In this document: piece after piece, positions 1 through 11,425 of the stretch
Position numbering within the stretch: position 1 is the first letter of the stretch
Layout of the letters: each line of letters begins with the position of its first letter
Assembly (NCBI GenBank): GCA_023248535.1
Contig: JAHFEJ010000023.1
Location: 1-40,299 of the forward strand
DNA length: 40,299 nt
Direction: 5' to 3'
Source of the DNA: Nitrospinales bacterium
Lineage (GTDB): Bacteria; Nitrospinota_A; UBA7883; JACRGQ01
The notes under the pieces: generated by a model
Told to the model about the DNA's origin: nothing
The model's input: the letters and a program-made list of their open reading frames with translations, nothing else
The model's database searches: none
Translations under genes and position numbers: made by a program

Positions 1-2
1 TC

Positions 3-890
3 GACGCCGCCATCGATATCGCGCGGCGGCCCGATGCGGTACTGGCCAGCTTCGGCGACATGATACGCGTGCCGGGCACGCACGAAAGCCTGCAGCAGGC
101 GAAATCGAAGGGGGCCAACGTGGCGGTGGTCTACTCGCCGGACGACGCGGTGAAACTGGCGCTGGAGCAGCCCGCCAAAAAGGTGGTTTTCTTCGCCGTC
201 GGGTTCGAGACCACCGCGCCGGTCACCGCCGCCGCCATCAGCTACGCGCGGGCGGCGAAGGCGGACAACTTCTTCATCTACTCCGCGCACAAAACAACCC
301 CCGCCATACTGGCGGCGCTGCTGGACGGCGAAGTGCGGCTGGACGCCTTTGTCTGCCCCGGCCACGTCACCACCATCACGGGGGCGGACATTTACAAGCC
401 GCTCACCGACGCCGGGAAGCCGTGCGTCGTCTCCGGGTTCGAGCCGGTGGACATCCTGCGCTCCGTGTTGATGATCGTGCGTCAGGCGAACCGGGGCGTG
501 GCGGAAACCGAAATCGAATACTCCCGCGTGGCGACCTGGGCGGGGAACGCCCGCGCCCAAAAGCTGCTGGCGGAAATCTTCGAGCCGTGCGATGCGGTCT
601 GGCGCGGCATCGGGCCGGTGCCGATGAGCGGCCTCACCTGCAAGGGGGATTATGCGCGGTACAACGCCGCGCGCGAGTTCGGCATCGATTTCGGCGGCGA
701 CGAGAAAGAGACCCCCGGCTGCATCTGCGGCCTCATCCTGCGCGGCATGAAAAAGCCCGCCGACTGCAAACTCTTCCGCAAGGCCTGCAACCCGGAAAAT
801 CCCATCGGCGCCTGCATGGTGTCGGACGAAGGGACCTGCTCGGTCTACTACCGCTTCGGCGGCTCGCACGCGGAGGCGGTACATGCCTAA
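3..890 (+). CDS. hypD: HypD, hydrogenase maturation protein (5' end outside window)
   Basis: HypD is the iron-sulfur scaffold on which, with HypC and HypE, the Fe(CN)2CO unit of NiFe hydrogenases is assembled in the cytoplasm. The reading frame is open from base 3, and residues before the first internal Met (ASFGDM, then IRVPG) are typical HypD, so the true start lies upstream and only about 295 residues are present. Visible family motifs are GFETTAP, PGHVTTITG, CVVSGFEPVDIL and the Cys-rich C-terminal block GCICG...CKLFRKAC...GACMVSDEGTC, which supplies the 4Fe-4S ligands and redox cysteines. It overlaps hypE by 8 bp, which implies co-translation. The rest of the hyp cluster presumably lies to the left. 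Confidence 0.96.
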   Translation, partial: DAAIDIARRPDAVLASFGDMIRVPGTHESLQQAKSKGANVAVVYSPDDAVKLALEQPAKKVVFFAVGFETTAPVTAAAISYARAAKADNFFIYSAHKTTPAILAALLDGEVRLDAFVCPGHVTTITGADIYKPLTDAGKPCVVSGFEPVDILRSVLMIVRQANRGVAETEIEYSRVATWAGNARAQKLLAEIFEPCDAVWRGIGPVPMSGLTCKGDYARYNAAREFGIDFGGDEKETPGCICGLILRGMKKPADCKLFRKACNPENPIGACMVSDEGTCSVYYRFGGSHAEAVHA

Positions 891-1896
891 GTCCGAAGTG
901 GTGACGTTGGCGCACGGCGGCGGCGGCACGGCCAGCGCGGAACTGGTGGCGCGCGTCTTCCTGCCGCATTTTGACAATGACTTTTTGAAATCGCTCTCCG
1001 ATGGCGCGCTTCTGCCGCCGATAAACGGGCGGATGGCCGTCTCGACCGATTCGTTCGTCATCGATCCGATATTTTTCCCCGGCGGCAACATCGGCTCGCT
1101 GGCGGTGCACGGCACGGTGAACGACGTATCGATGTGCGGCGCATCGCCCCTTTACCTCACCGCAGGATTCATTATCGAAGAAGGGATGCTGATAAGCGAC
1201 CTGAAAGAGATCGCCGCCAGCATGGGGGCGGCCGCGCGCGAAGCGGGGGTTCGCATCGTGGCGGGGGATACCAAGGTGGTGGCGCGCGGCGGGGCCGACA
1301 AGATATTCATCAACACCGCCGGTATCGGCGTGGTGCCGGAAGGCGTTACCATCGGCGCGCAGCGGGTACGGGCGGGGGACAAGATCATCCTCAGCGGCAG
1401 CATCGGCGATCACGGCATCTCGGTATTGATAAAACGGAAGGGGCTGAAGTTCGACGCGAACATCCTTTCGGATTCGCGCCCGCTGAACGGCATAGTGAAG
1501 AAGATGCTGGAGGCGGAGCCGGACATCCACATGATGCGCGACCCGACGCGCGGCGGGCTGGCGGCGGTGTTGTGCGAAGTGGCGCGGCAGGGGAACGTGG
1601 GCATTTTGATAGAAGAACAGAAGATACCGGTGCTGGAAGATGTGCGCGGCGTCTGCGAACTGCTGGGGATGGATGTGATGCATGTGGCCAACGAGGGGAA
1701 AGTGATCGCCTTCGTGCCAGAGAGATCGGCCGGCAAAGTGCTGGCCGCCATGCGCGCCCACCCCTACGGCAAAGAGGCGGTCGTCATCGGCACGGTGGGA
1801 ACGGTTGCGCCGGGCCGGGTGGAGATGAAGACCGGATTTTCCGGCAACCGCATCATCGAGCCGCTCGTCGGCGACCAGCTCCCCCGTATTTGCTAA
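883..1896 (+). CDS. hypE: HypE, carbamoyl dehydratase of hydrogenase maturation
   Basis: HypE takes the carbamoyl group from HypF on its C-terminal cysteine and dehydrates it with ATP to a thiocyanate, the CN donor for the hydrogenase iron. At 337 residues it has family length. The N-terminal HGGGG signature, the AIR-synthase-like ATP-binding fold (DSFVIDPIFFPGGNIG, VHGTVNDVSM, RDPTRGGLA) and above all the C-terminal PRIC, whose last residue is the modified cysteine, are all present. The start at 883 overlaps the end of hypD. The stop overlaps by a few bases the stop of the convergent pentapeptide gene, so no terminator separates them. Confidence 0.97.
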   Translation: MPKSEVVTLAHGGGGTASAELVARVFLPHFDNDFLKSLSDGALLPPINGRMAVSTDSFVIDPIFFPGGNIGSLAVHGTVNDVSMCGASPLYLTAGFIIEEGMLISDLKEIAASMGAAAREAGVRIVAGDTKVVARGGADKIFINTAGIGVVPEGVTIGAQRVRAGDKIILSGSIGDHGISVLIKRKGLKFDANILSDSRPLNGIVKKMLEAEPDIHMMRDPTRGGLAAVLCEVARQGNVGILIEEQKIPVLEDVRGVCELLGMDVMHVANEGKVIAFVPERSAGKVLAAMRAHPYGKEAVVIGTVGTVAPGRVEMKTGFSGNRIIEPLVGDQLPRIC

Positions 1897-2921
1897 TTAC
1901 TATTTTGTTGCTTCTTCCAATCTTGAAATTTCTTCCAGTTTTCGAGCGCCTTAAAATTGTTCAGGCCCTCAGGCAGGATGGTCTTTTCATCAAACATTGC
2001 TGTATCAATTTGTCCCTGTGTTAAACCGAGAGTCTCATCCAAATTGGCCACTTCAAACCGCGCCTCTTGCAGATTGGCCTGATTAAACCGTGCCTTTTGC
2101 AAAAAGGCCATTGTAAACTGTGCCCATTGAAGATTCGCCATTTCAAAGTGTGCTGACTGAAGATTGGCCTTTTCAAAGTTTGCCGATTTAAGATTTGCGT
2201 TGAAAAAGTGTGCATCTTGCAAATCGGCCAGTTCAAACCGCGCCCTTTGCAGATTGGCATGGGAAAACATTGCCTTTCGCAGAGTGGCATGCCTAAAATC
2301 AACGTTTCTCAAATCTGTTTTAAAAAGATTGATAGTTTGCCCTTCAATTTCTCTTTCATGCTTTCTTCTAAGCAGAACCGTCATAATCGCTTCAAGGTCT
2401 AATGGCACTGCATCCCCCCGCTTTGGTTCTACACCTTCTTTCCAGGGATACTTGTCGCGTACATAGGCGGTGAGGACTTCCATTACCTGCCAATGATAAT
2501 CAGGCGAATCGTGCGCTATCTTTTCTAGCGCGTAAATCGCTCCCAACTGCAATTGAAGCTCTGTTTTACCAAGTTGCTCAATTGCTTTGGTGAAGCGATC
2601 GGTTATCTGCCCCCGCTCGGTCACTCTAAGCGTCTCCTCGGCAACCGTCTGCCGCCTGAAAGCAAGGTAGATGCCGATCAAAACAAACAGGCCGCCAAAG
2701 ATTTGCGCCAGCGTTTTTCGGGCTTCGTTTTCTATTTCAAAAAGTTCTTTGGCCTTTAATGGCTCCGCAACTACATTCTCGCGCTGGGTTGAAGAGATAA
2801 GGGAACGAAAATGGTCGGCCTGCCACTTGGGGATGCCGTAGAGCGCGCCGATAACAATGTAGGCGACAGCGAGACCGATATAAAATTGCCAAGGGGGGAG
2901 CCAGGATTTTTTGTTATCCAT
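1893..2921 (-). CDS. Membrane-anchored pentapeptide-repeat protein
   Basis: I place the start at 2921 (MDNKKSWLPPWQFYIG), giving 342 residues; the frame stays open further upstream but runs into repeat DNA with no coding character. Two membrane segments lie at about residues 10-28 (FYIGLAVAYIVIGALYG) and 75-95 (IFGGLFVLIGIYLAF). A conserved linker follows (ERGQITDRFTKAIEQLG, then LGAIYALEKIAHDSPDYHW), and the C-terminal third is a right-handed helix of A(N/D)LxxA(R/H/N)F pentapeptide repeats. This architecture recurs in many bacteria with no firm function; the repeat half is probably a protein-interaction surface in the cytoplasm. A TATACT box lies about 8 bases before the ATG and no good ribosome-binding site is visible, so the message may be nearly leaderless. 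Confidence 0.85.
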   Translation of the reverse strand: MDNKKSWLPPWQFYIGLAVAYIVIGALYGIPKWQADHFRSLISSTQRENVVAEPLKAKELFEIENEARKTLAQIFGGLFVLIGIYLAFRRQTVAEETLRVTERGQITDRFTKAIEQLGKTELQLQLGAIYALEKIAHDSPDYHWQVMEVLTAYVRDKYPWKEGVEPKRGDAVPLDLEAIMTVLLRRKHEREIEGQTINLFKTDLRNVDFRHATLRKAMFSHANLQRARFELADLQDAHFFNANLKSANFEKANLQSAHFEMANLQWAQFTMAFLQKARFNQANLQEARFEVANLDETLGLTQGQIDTAMFDEKTILPEGLNNFKALENWKKFQDWKKQQNSN

Positions 2922-2984
2922 GCCGTACAGTATAGCTTTCCCCACCGCCATTGGGTAGCCCAAGATGGGCATGGCCCTGAAAGG

Positions 2985-3203
2985 ACATGTTGCCCCTTCG
3001 GGACAAGACGGACAGGAGTGTCCGTCCCACCAAAGAACAGCCGGTGCTCCTTCCATCCCACCAAGAGAAGCAGAGCGGCCATTTCCCAGGTGGCGCGGAC
3101 ACTCTTGTCCGCGTTGCTCCGCAAGGAGCAAGCCCTATTGAACATGTTACCCCTCCGGGGCAAGACGGACAGGAGTGTCCGTCCCACCAAGAACAGCCGG
3201 CGC
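2985..3203. repeat. Tandem hairpin-rich interspersed repeat, units 1 and 2a
   Basis: Two copies of a unit of about 157 bp begin at 2985 and 3142 with acatgtt. Each contains a small hairpin (CCC-TTCG-GGG-like, at about 2993 and 3150), the palindrome ACGGACA-GGAG-TGTCCGT, cccacca, and acagccgg. The first unit also carries CGCGGACA-CTCT-TGTCCGCG at 3094-3113 followed by GCTCC-GCAA-GGAGC. A related unit lies at 11201-11315. The second unit is interrupted at 3204 by a MITE and resumes at 3470. Open frames here on either strand come from the repeat and are not genes. Confidence 0.85.
3194..3203 (+). repeat. Left target-site duplication of the MITE
   Basis: CAGCCGGCGC, identical to 3470-3479 on the other side of the element. 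Confidence 0.88.
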
Positions 3204-3469
3204 CAGGGCAATCGCATTAAAATAACTCAAATAAATTGAGGTATTGGCAATTAAAGCCAATGATTTTCGGCGTACTTTCGTTTTTACGTTTGTTTGCTAC
3301 GTGGGTACAGGCACTTTTGCACGCACATAGGGTGCAAAGCACTGAGAAAGGTTACGACTCTGCGGTAATGTACCGGGAGGAATGCCTGTACCGCCAAGAA
3401 ACAAGTGCAAAATAGACATTTTTAAGGGATTTTGAGAATAATGCAGGTTATTTTAATGCGATTGCCCTG
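3204..3469. mobile_element. 266-bp MITE with 23-bp perfect inverted ends
   Basis: The ends are a perfect 23-bp inverted repeat (3204-3226, starting CAGGGCAATCGCATTAAAAT, and 3447-3469). Directly outside, CAGCCGGCGC occurs at both 3194-3203 and 3470-3479, a 10-bp target duplication. The uninterrupted target survives as the sister repeat copy at 3038-3047 (CAGCCGGTGC followed by the same tccttccatcccaccaagaga), so the insertion can be read directly. No transposase is encoded; a full-size element elsewhere must have mobilised it. A 10-bp duplication would suit the IS4 superfamily, but I could not confirm the family. Inside, 3304-3313 and 3383-3392 form a 10-bp stem enclosing smaller stems. Confidence 0.9.
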
Positions 3470-3479
3470 CAGCCGGCGC
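3470..3479 (+). repeat. Right target-site duplication of the MITE
   Basis: CAGCCGGCGC, identical to 3194-3203; the split repeat unit continues from here to about 3502, about 20 bases before the TPR gene. Confidence 0.88.
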
Positions 3480-3522
3480 TCCTTCCATCCCACCAAGAGA
3501 GGCGGAATGTTACAATGACCGG

Positions 3523-5217
3523 ATGGCGGAACAACCAAAAGACCCGAAGACGGCGTCAGGGCGGATAAAAATCCCCTCCCCCGACCTTCTCAAAAACCTG
3601 CCGGTCAAGCAGCGGCTGCCGATGCAGTACGCCCACAAGCTGGAGTACCTGCGCGAGAACTACCGGCACATCTATATCAAGTTCGAGACCGCGGGGATCA
3701 CGACCGACCTCACCGATGTGCTGGCAAAATCCGGGTTCCTCCCCCACCCGCAGCCCGACCAGAAAATAAAGGTGCTCATCCACAACATCATCAAGTGGCT
3801 GGACGGCGGCAACCTGCTGATCCTCCACTTCCGGCCGAAGTTCACCGAATTTAATGTGGTGAACCTTCTGCGCGAGATAAAGCTGGCCGCCCCCGCATGC
3901 AAATTCGAGGGGCTGGTGCCTGTCTTTTTCGGCGTGGTCAGCAGCTCCAAACAGATGGAGCTGTTCAAGCATCTCGGCGCGTTCGGCATACGGTATGTTT
4001 TTTTCCTCACACCCGGCGGCACGCCCGATCATACGCTGCAGGAGATCATGGAAGAGCTGGAAAAATTCAACGGGATGCTGCACGCGCAAAGCAGCACCGG
4101 CAAAATCTCCGGGCTGGACCTGGGAGACGATTACGAAGAAGAGCCGGCGAAGGTAAAAAGTTACAAGGAACTGGTGGCGCAAGGGGAAGCGGCGCTGGCG
4201 GAAGGGAATTACGAAGAGGCAATCGGCTTTTTCAGCCAGGCGATCGAACTGGGGCCGAACTTTGAGGCCCTGATGGACCGGGGAGACGCCTATTACAAAA
4301 CACGCAAATATATGCCGGCCCTGAAGGATTACCGCGAGGCGGCGCGCCTGGAAAAAAACGCGCCCGCGCCGTACGCCAGGATCGGGGAGTGTTGCCTTGT
4401 TTTGGTGACCGCCGCGATGAAGGCCGGGGAGCCGGCCAAGGCGAAGCAGTGGTTCGCGGACGGCATGTTGAACCTGCGGCAGGCCGCCGGCCAGGTGAAC
4501 AAGATGGAAGACGACAACCTGCAGACCCCCGAAAACCTGCCGCCGATCCCGTATGCCCCGATATTGGCGGCGCTGGCGGCGGCGGACATCCGCGGGCTGG
4601 GGCTTGCCGCCGAGGAAGAAGAGATGACCGCCTTCGCCAAGATGGCGCTGGAGAAAATCCGCTCGCGGGGGGAGATGATCTCCGACGTGAGCGCCGAGAC
4701 CCGCATCGAAGAGGCCGTGCTGCTGGCCCGTTACGGGCAGTACCGCGAGGCCGAAAAAATATTCCGCGAAGTCATCGCCGAAGACGTGGAACACGCCGGG
4801 CCGGCCTTCAACAATTTCGCGGTGGAACTGCGGAAGAACGGGCAGCATGGCAAGGCATTTGAAATTTACCGCGAATTGCTCCGCCTCGATATACCGGACC
4901 GGGACATCGTGATGGAGAACATGAAAAACGCCGGCCTGCGCCACGCCGCCGAGTTGAAGAAAGCGGGGCGCGCGGACGAGGCGGCGGACGTGTACCGCGC
5001 CGTGCTGGCCGCCCGTCCCGTGGACCGCGAATGGATTCTCTGCGATCTGGCGCTCATCTGCCTGGCGATGGACGACCGGGCGCAGGCCTCGCTCACGCTG
5101 ATGGAAGCGCTCTATATCAATCCGAAGCTGATGGAGGGGCCCCGGTTCGAGCCGTACAAGGAGTTGGCCGGACTGCGCGACGAGATGATGAAAAGGCTGA
5201 AAGATAGCGGGGGGTGA
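3523..5217 (+). CDS. TPR protein with N-terminal receiver-like region
   Basis: 564 residues, no signal peptide or membrane segment, so probably cytoplasmic. Residues about 60-190 look like an alpha/beta domain (KVLIHNII, NLLILHFRP, FEGLVPVFFGV, GIRYVFFLTPG) whose hydrophobic strands resemble a response-regulator fold, but I see no phosphoacceptor motif. From about residue 208 there are tetratricopeptide repeats (AALAEGNYEEAIGFFSQAIELGPN, RKYMPALKDYREAARLEKN, GQYREAEKIFREVI, GQHGKAFEIYRELLRLD), interrupted by a longer insert at about 290-370. The function is unknown; TPRs imply a protein-binding scaffold. The start lies about 50 bp downstream of the MITE, so its promoter region may be altered by the insertion. 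Confidence 0.85.
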   Translation: MAEQPKDPKTASGRIKIPSPDLLKNLPVKQRLPMQYAHKLEYLRENYRHIYIKFETAGITTDLTDVLAKSGFLPHPQPDQKIKVLIHNIIKWLDGGNLLILHFRPKFTEFNVVNLLREIKLAAPACKFEGLVPVFFGVVSSSKQMELFKHLGAFGIRYVFFLTPGGTPDHTLQEIMEELEKFNGMLHAQSSTGKISGLDLGDDYEEEPAKVKSYKELVAQGEAALAEGNYEEAIGFFSQAIELGPNFEALMDRGDAYYKTRKYMPALKDYREAARLEKNAPAPYARIGECCLVLVTAAMKAGEPAKAKQWFADGMLNLRQAAGQVNKMEDDNLQTPENLPPIPYAPILAALAAADIRGLGLAAEEEEMTAFAKMALEKIRSRGEMISDVSAETRIEEAVLLARYGQYREAEKIFREVIAEDVEHAGPAFNNFAVELRKNGQHGKAFEIYRELLRLDIPDRDIVMENMKNAGLRHAAELKKAGRADEAADVYRAVLAARPVDREWILCDLALICLAMDDRAQASLTLMEALYINPKLMEGPRFEPYKELAGLRDEMMKRLKDSGG

Positions 5218-5396
5218 AAAGAGGTAGGGGCGACATTCCTGTCGCACATCGGAGAGGGTGGCCTAAAGGAAGCCTTCAGGCACGTCGCGTCACGCTCCGC
5301 GCCTGCAGGCAGCCTCTATCCTAAACGCGCATCCGGCGCGTTCCCCCTCCCTCATCGGTCGGGGACGGATAGAGGCTTCGAATCCCACCCTTGCCA
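5218..5396. repeat. Structured intergenic repeat with nested hairpins
   Basis: This stretch holds GCGACA-TTCC-TGTCGC (5230-5245), which belongs to the same palindrome style as the other interspersed repeats. It also has a 10-bp perfect stem GCCTCTATCC / GGATAGAGGC (5312-5321 with 5367-5376) enclosing AACGCGC-atccg-GCGCGTT (5322-5340 region) and a CCCC/GGGG stem. Immediately after, TTCGAATCCCACCC..TTGCCA (5377-5396) resembles the 3' end of the neighbouring tRNA-Ser in opposite orientation. No coding sequence is visible. Confidence 0.6.
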
Positions 5397-5448
5397 ATTA
5401 CTGGTCGTTGTGGATTGCAAAGATAAAGGATAATTAAAGACCGACTTA

Positions 5449-5539
<91 letters not shown>

Positions 5540-5639
5540 GATGGGCAATAGAATAACGCAAAACCACCAGAATGTAAGCGCAACTTATTTGCCGCGATTT
5601 ATGAAAGCGGTGAGTTGCGTGCTACAGGGTTTGCGGCAG

Positions 5640-6251
5640 TCAGGGTGAGAAGAATGAGCCGCGCTGGGAACCATTCGGGTCAATGCGAAATACCTGGTCG
5701 CCATGGCGTTCCAGTGTGCCATTTTCCCCGCTGCCACCGCTATGCAATTGGCCAGGGAAGCCGCCCATGTCAGGTTTACCGTTGGTACCTAAATCGACCA
5801 GATCATGCCCCGGAGTGCTGTCCTCGAACTGCTTCATAGCATCGTGGAATTTCTTGAATTCCTCATCGGTCATATCGCGCATCTTTTTATCTTCAGGCAG
5901 GCCCGATTCTTTGGCTATGTGCTTAATATACGCTTCAGTTGGGTTTTCGTTTTTTGGTGCGTATATAGAAATGGCATCTCGAATGCTCTTATCTTTGAAT
6001 TTTTCCTTCAGCAAAGAACCCATGGCTTTGTCACCGGTTTCCCAATTCGGAAAAATGGCGCGGCCCTTATCGTCTTTTCCGATTGCTCCCGTCCTCCGGG
6101 CTCTGGGACCATACATCATATTGCCTGGATTATGATCCCGGAATGCTGCGGTTCCGCCTACCTTTATAGTCTTCTTCCCATCTTTATCGGTGTAAATTAT
6201 TCCCTTTTTTCCGTTGATAGTGACTGGTCTTGCCGAGACGCGCTTTTTCAT
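5640..6251 (-). CDS. Phage-type muramidase/transglycosylase-like protein
   Basis: 203 residues, start at 6251 supported by AAGGA eight bases upstream. Residues about 35-110 carry the pattern RDHNPGNM...GAIGKDDKGRAIFPNWETGDKAMGSLL...SIRDAISIYAPKNENPTEAYIKHIAKESG. This matches the lysozyme-like domain of virion structural lysins (N-N-P-G-N, G-x-D-x-x-G-x-A-I-F, W/YAP-x-x-E-N-x-T). It probably acts on peptidoglycan. There is no signal peptide, so it would need phage-type release or an export apparatus to reach its substrate. The C-terminal third is glycine-rich and unrecognised. It lies 51 bp downstream of the DUF4431 gene on the same strand. It could be a prophage remnant or a toxin; no other phage gene is nearby. 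Confidence 0.65.
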   Translation of the reverse strand: MKKRVSARPVTINGKKGIIYTDKDGKKTIKVGGTAAFRDHNPGNMMYGPRARRTGAIGKDDKGRAIFPNWETGDKAMGSLLKEKFKDKSIRDAISIYAPKNENPTEAYIKHIAKESGLPEDKKMRDMTDEEFKKFHDAMKQFEDSTPGHDLVDLGTNGKPDMGGFPGQLHSGGSGENGTLERHGDQVFRIDPNGSQRGSFFSP

Positions 6252-6302
6252 CTTGTGATCCTTTCTTGCAGCCTGGAAAAAGGTGGAAGGTGGGGGAAGG
6301 GA

Positions 6303-6788
6303 CTAGCGGGCAATTTTGATGTCGGCTGAACTCTTTACCGATATCAGGACTTTTGTGTAGTGCCGGGAGAAAATCTGATGGAAGAGAGTTCCGGTAATGG
6401 CGACTTTCTTATTCACCTTCTCCTTTGCCTTATCATAAAGGTGATCTTCCATTGGCACGATTTGCACTTTGCGAATATTCCGTTCTTCATCATCTTCGAC
6501 TTCTCCATTCACAATCGTGGCCGATACGCAGACCGGTTTATCGAGGTAAAGAAACCAATACACCAGAGCCTCATCGCCATTCGCAATGCTTTCGTAGTTA
6601 GGGGTACCGGGGTGAACCTCTTTTTTTATTGTCCCGGTAAGGGTTATAACCGTTGTCTCATATTTGAAGCATTGCTCCTTTTCAGCCGACTTCTCACCTG
6701 CGGAGGCAAACGCGGGGAATGGGTGGAGAAAGGCTAGAGCAAGAAATGTTAGAAAGCATATTCCTAATTTATATATATACTTATCCAT
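6303..6788 (-). CDS. Secreted DUF4431-family protein
   Basis: I use the start at 6788 (MDKYIYKLGICFLTFLAL), giving 161 residues with a clear Sec signal peptide ending near AFASA; the longer open frame upstream lacks coding character. The mature part shows the DUF4431 pattern: CFKYETTVITLTGTI, HPGTPNYESIANGDEALVYWFLYLDKPVCV, and KKVAITGTLFHQIFSRHYTKVLI. The family is small, periplasmic or secreted, and of unknown function. The gene precedes the muramidase-like gene on the same strand, so the pair may be one transcript. In that setting a periplasmic protector against the neighbour is possible but unproven. Confidence 0.8.
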   Translation of the reverse strand: MDKYIYKLGICFLTFLALAFLHPFPAFASAGEKSAEKEQCFKYETTVITLTGTIKKEVHPGTPNYESIANGDEALVYWFLYLDKPVCVSATIVNGEVEDDEERNIRKVQIVPMEDHLYDKAKEKVNKKVAITGTLFHQIFSRHYTKVLISVKSSADIKIAR

Positions 6789-6957
6789 AGCATGAGCATA
6801 TATACCGAACATTAACCGAAACGTCAAGGCCGAATTTTGGGAAAGCGATTTGAAGCAAAAACCGCAAGAACCAAAAAAAACATCCATAGAACGCCTTAAA
6901 CTTATCCATAACCACAAACTTCATCGCTTTTCCGGCGATTTCCCGTAAAATAGGTAG

Positions 6958-10791
<3,834 letters not shown>

Positions 10792-10807
10792 GCGTTCCCA
10801 TCTTTGT

Positions 10808-10831
10808 CATTCCCGCGAAGGCGGGAATCCA
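10808..10831. repeat. Short palindromic repeat ATTCCCGC-GAAG-GCGGGAAT
   Basis: An 8-bp perfect stem with a four-base loop (10809-10828) lying between the stops of two convergent genes. This is a very common bacterial interspersed palindrome and could act as a weak bidirectional terminator here, although no T-run follows. Confidence 0.8.
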
Positions 10832-10846
10832 GCCCAGCTTGTAAAC

Positions 10847-11140
10847 TTACGCGGGATGGACGGCCAGTTTAAGGCCGCAGGCCTCCAATACCGCCTCGAT
10901 GTTCTGCAAACGGGGATTGCCCTTTTTTGAAAGCATACGGTAAAGGTTTTCCCGGTTGACGCGGGCCTTGCGGGCCACGGCGCTCATGCCGTGCGCCTCG
11001 GCAACGTCACGCAGGGCGACAAGAAGCAGCTTTTCGTCCCCTTCCTCAAATGCGGCGTTGATATATGCCGCCGCTTCTTCCGGGTTTTTTAACGATTCAA
11101 TCAACCCGTCCCGGTAAGCAACGCTTTTTCCCATGTTCAT
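10847..11140 (-). CDS. HigA-type addiction-module antidote, orphan
   Basis: 97 residues, start supported by GGAG six bases upstream. The pattern YINAAFEEGDEKLLLVALRDVAEAHGMSAVARKARVNRENLYRMLSKKGNPRLQNIEAVLEACGLKL is the helix-turn-helix antidote family that normally follows a RelE-like toxin gene. The expected toxin should lie immediately upstream at about 11145-11450, but that space holds only hairpin-repeat DNA and the end of ruvX. The antitoxin is therefore orphaned, perhaps kept as a DNA-binding regulator or anti-addiction gene. Confidence 0.88.
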   Translation of the reverse strand: MNMGKSVAYRDGLIESLKNPEEAAAYINAAFEEGDEKLLLVALRDVAEAHGMSAVARKARVNRENLYRMLSKKGNPRLQNIEAVLEACGLKLAVHPA

Positions 11141-11200
11141 CTGTCTCCAATTGTCCTGTTAGGCAACTATCGACTCCTGCATAAATAATGTTCCATGCCT

Positions 11201-11315
11201 GGGTGGCGCGGACACTCTTGTCCGCGTTGTGCCCGCAAGGGCGCAAGCGTTTTATGGCCGCGTGTGTATTGCGCGCCCTCCCGGACGCGCCACGGGCAGG
11301 AGTGCCCGTGCCACC
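11201..11315. repeat. Interspersed hairpin repeat, third copy
   Basis: It contains CGCGGACA-CTCT-TGTCCGCG (11207-11226), identical to 3094-3113. A GNRA-type stem follows (GTGCCC-GCAA-GGGCGC) where the 3110s copy has GCTCC-GCAA-GGAGC. Further on lies CACGGGCA-GGAG-TGCCCGTG (11291-11310), then ccacca. Stem bases differ between copies but pairing is kept. Confidence 0.82.
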
Positions 11316-11425
11316 AAATGCAACTTTTTTGAATAGGGCATTATTCATGCAGCCATCAATAGCACAGCTATAGCGTATTAGCTACACCGCTTCAAGAGAA
11401 GCCCCGCGCATCCCCCTCGGGAGAA

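Noticed and set aside
2811-3239. Open frames on both strands over the repeats (peptides like RTLLSAL and DKSVRAT)
   Set aside because: They are translations of the palindromic repeat units, recurring with them at 11188-11373.
3301-3395. Considered as a c-di-GMP (GEMM) or cobalamin riboswitch for the TPR gene
   Set aside because: Conserved core bases of those riboswitches are missing, and the segment lies wholly inside a transposable element.
3556-5247. 563-residue minus-strand open frame opposite the TPR gene
   Set aside because: A His/Arg-rich shadow of the TPR gene; the plus strand shows real repeats.
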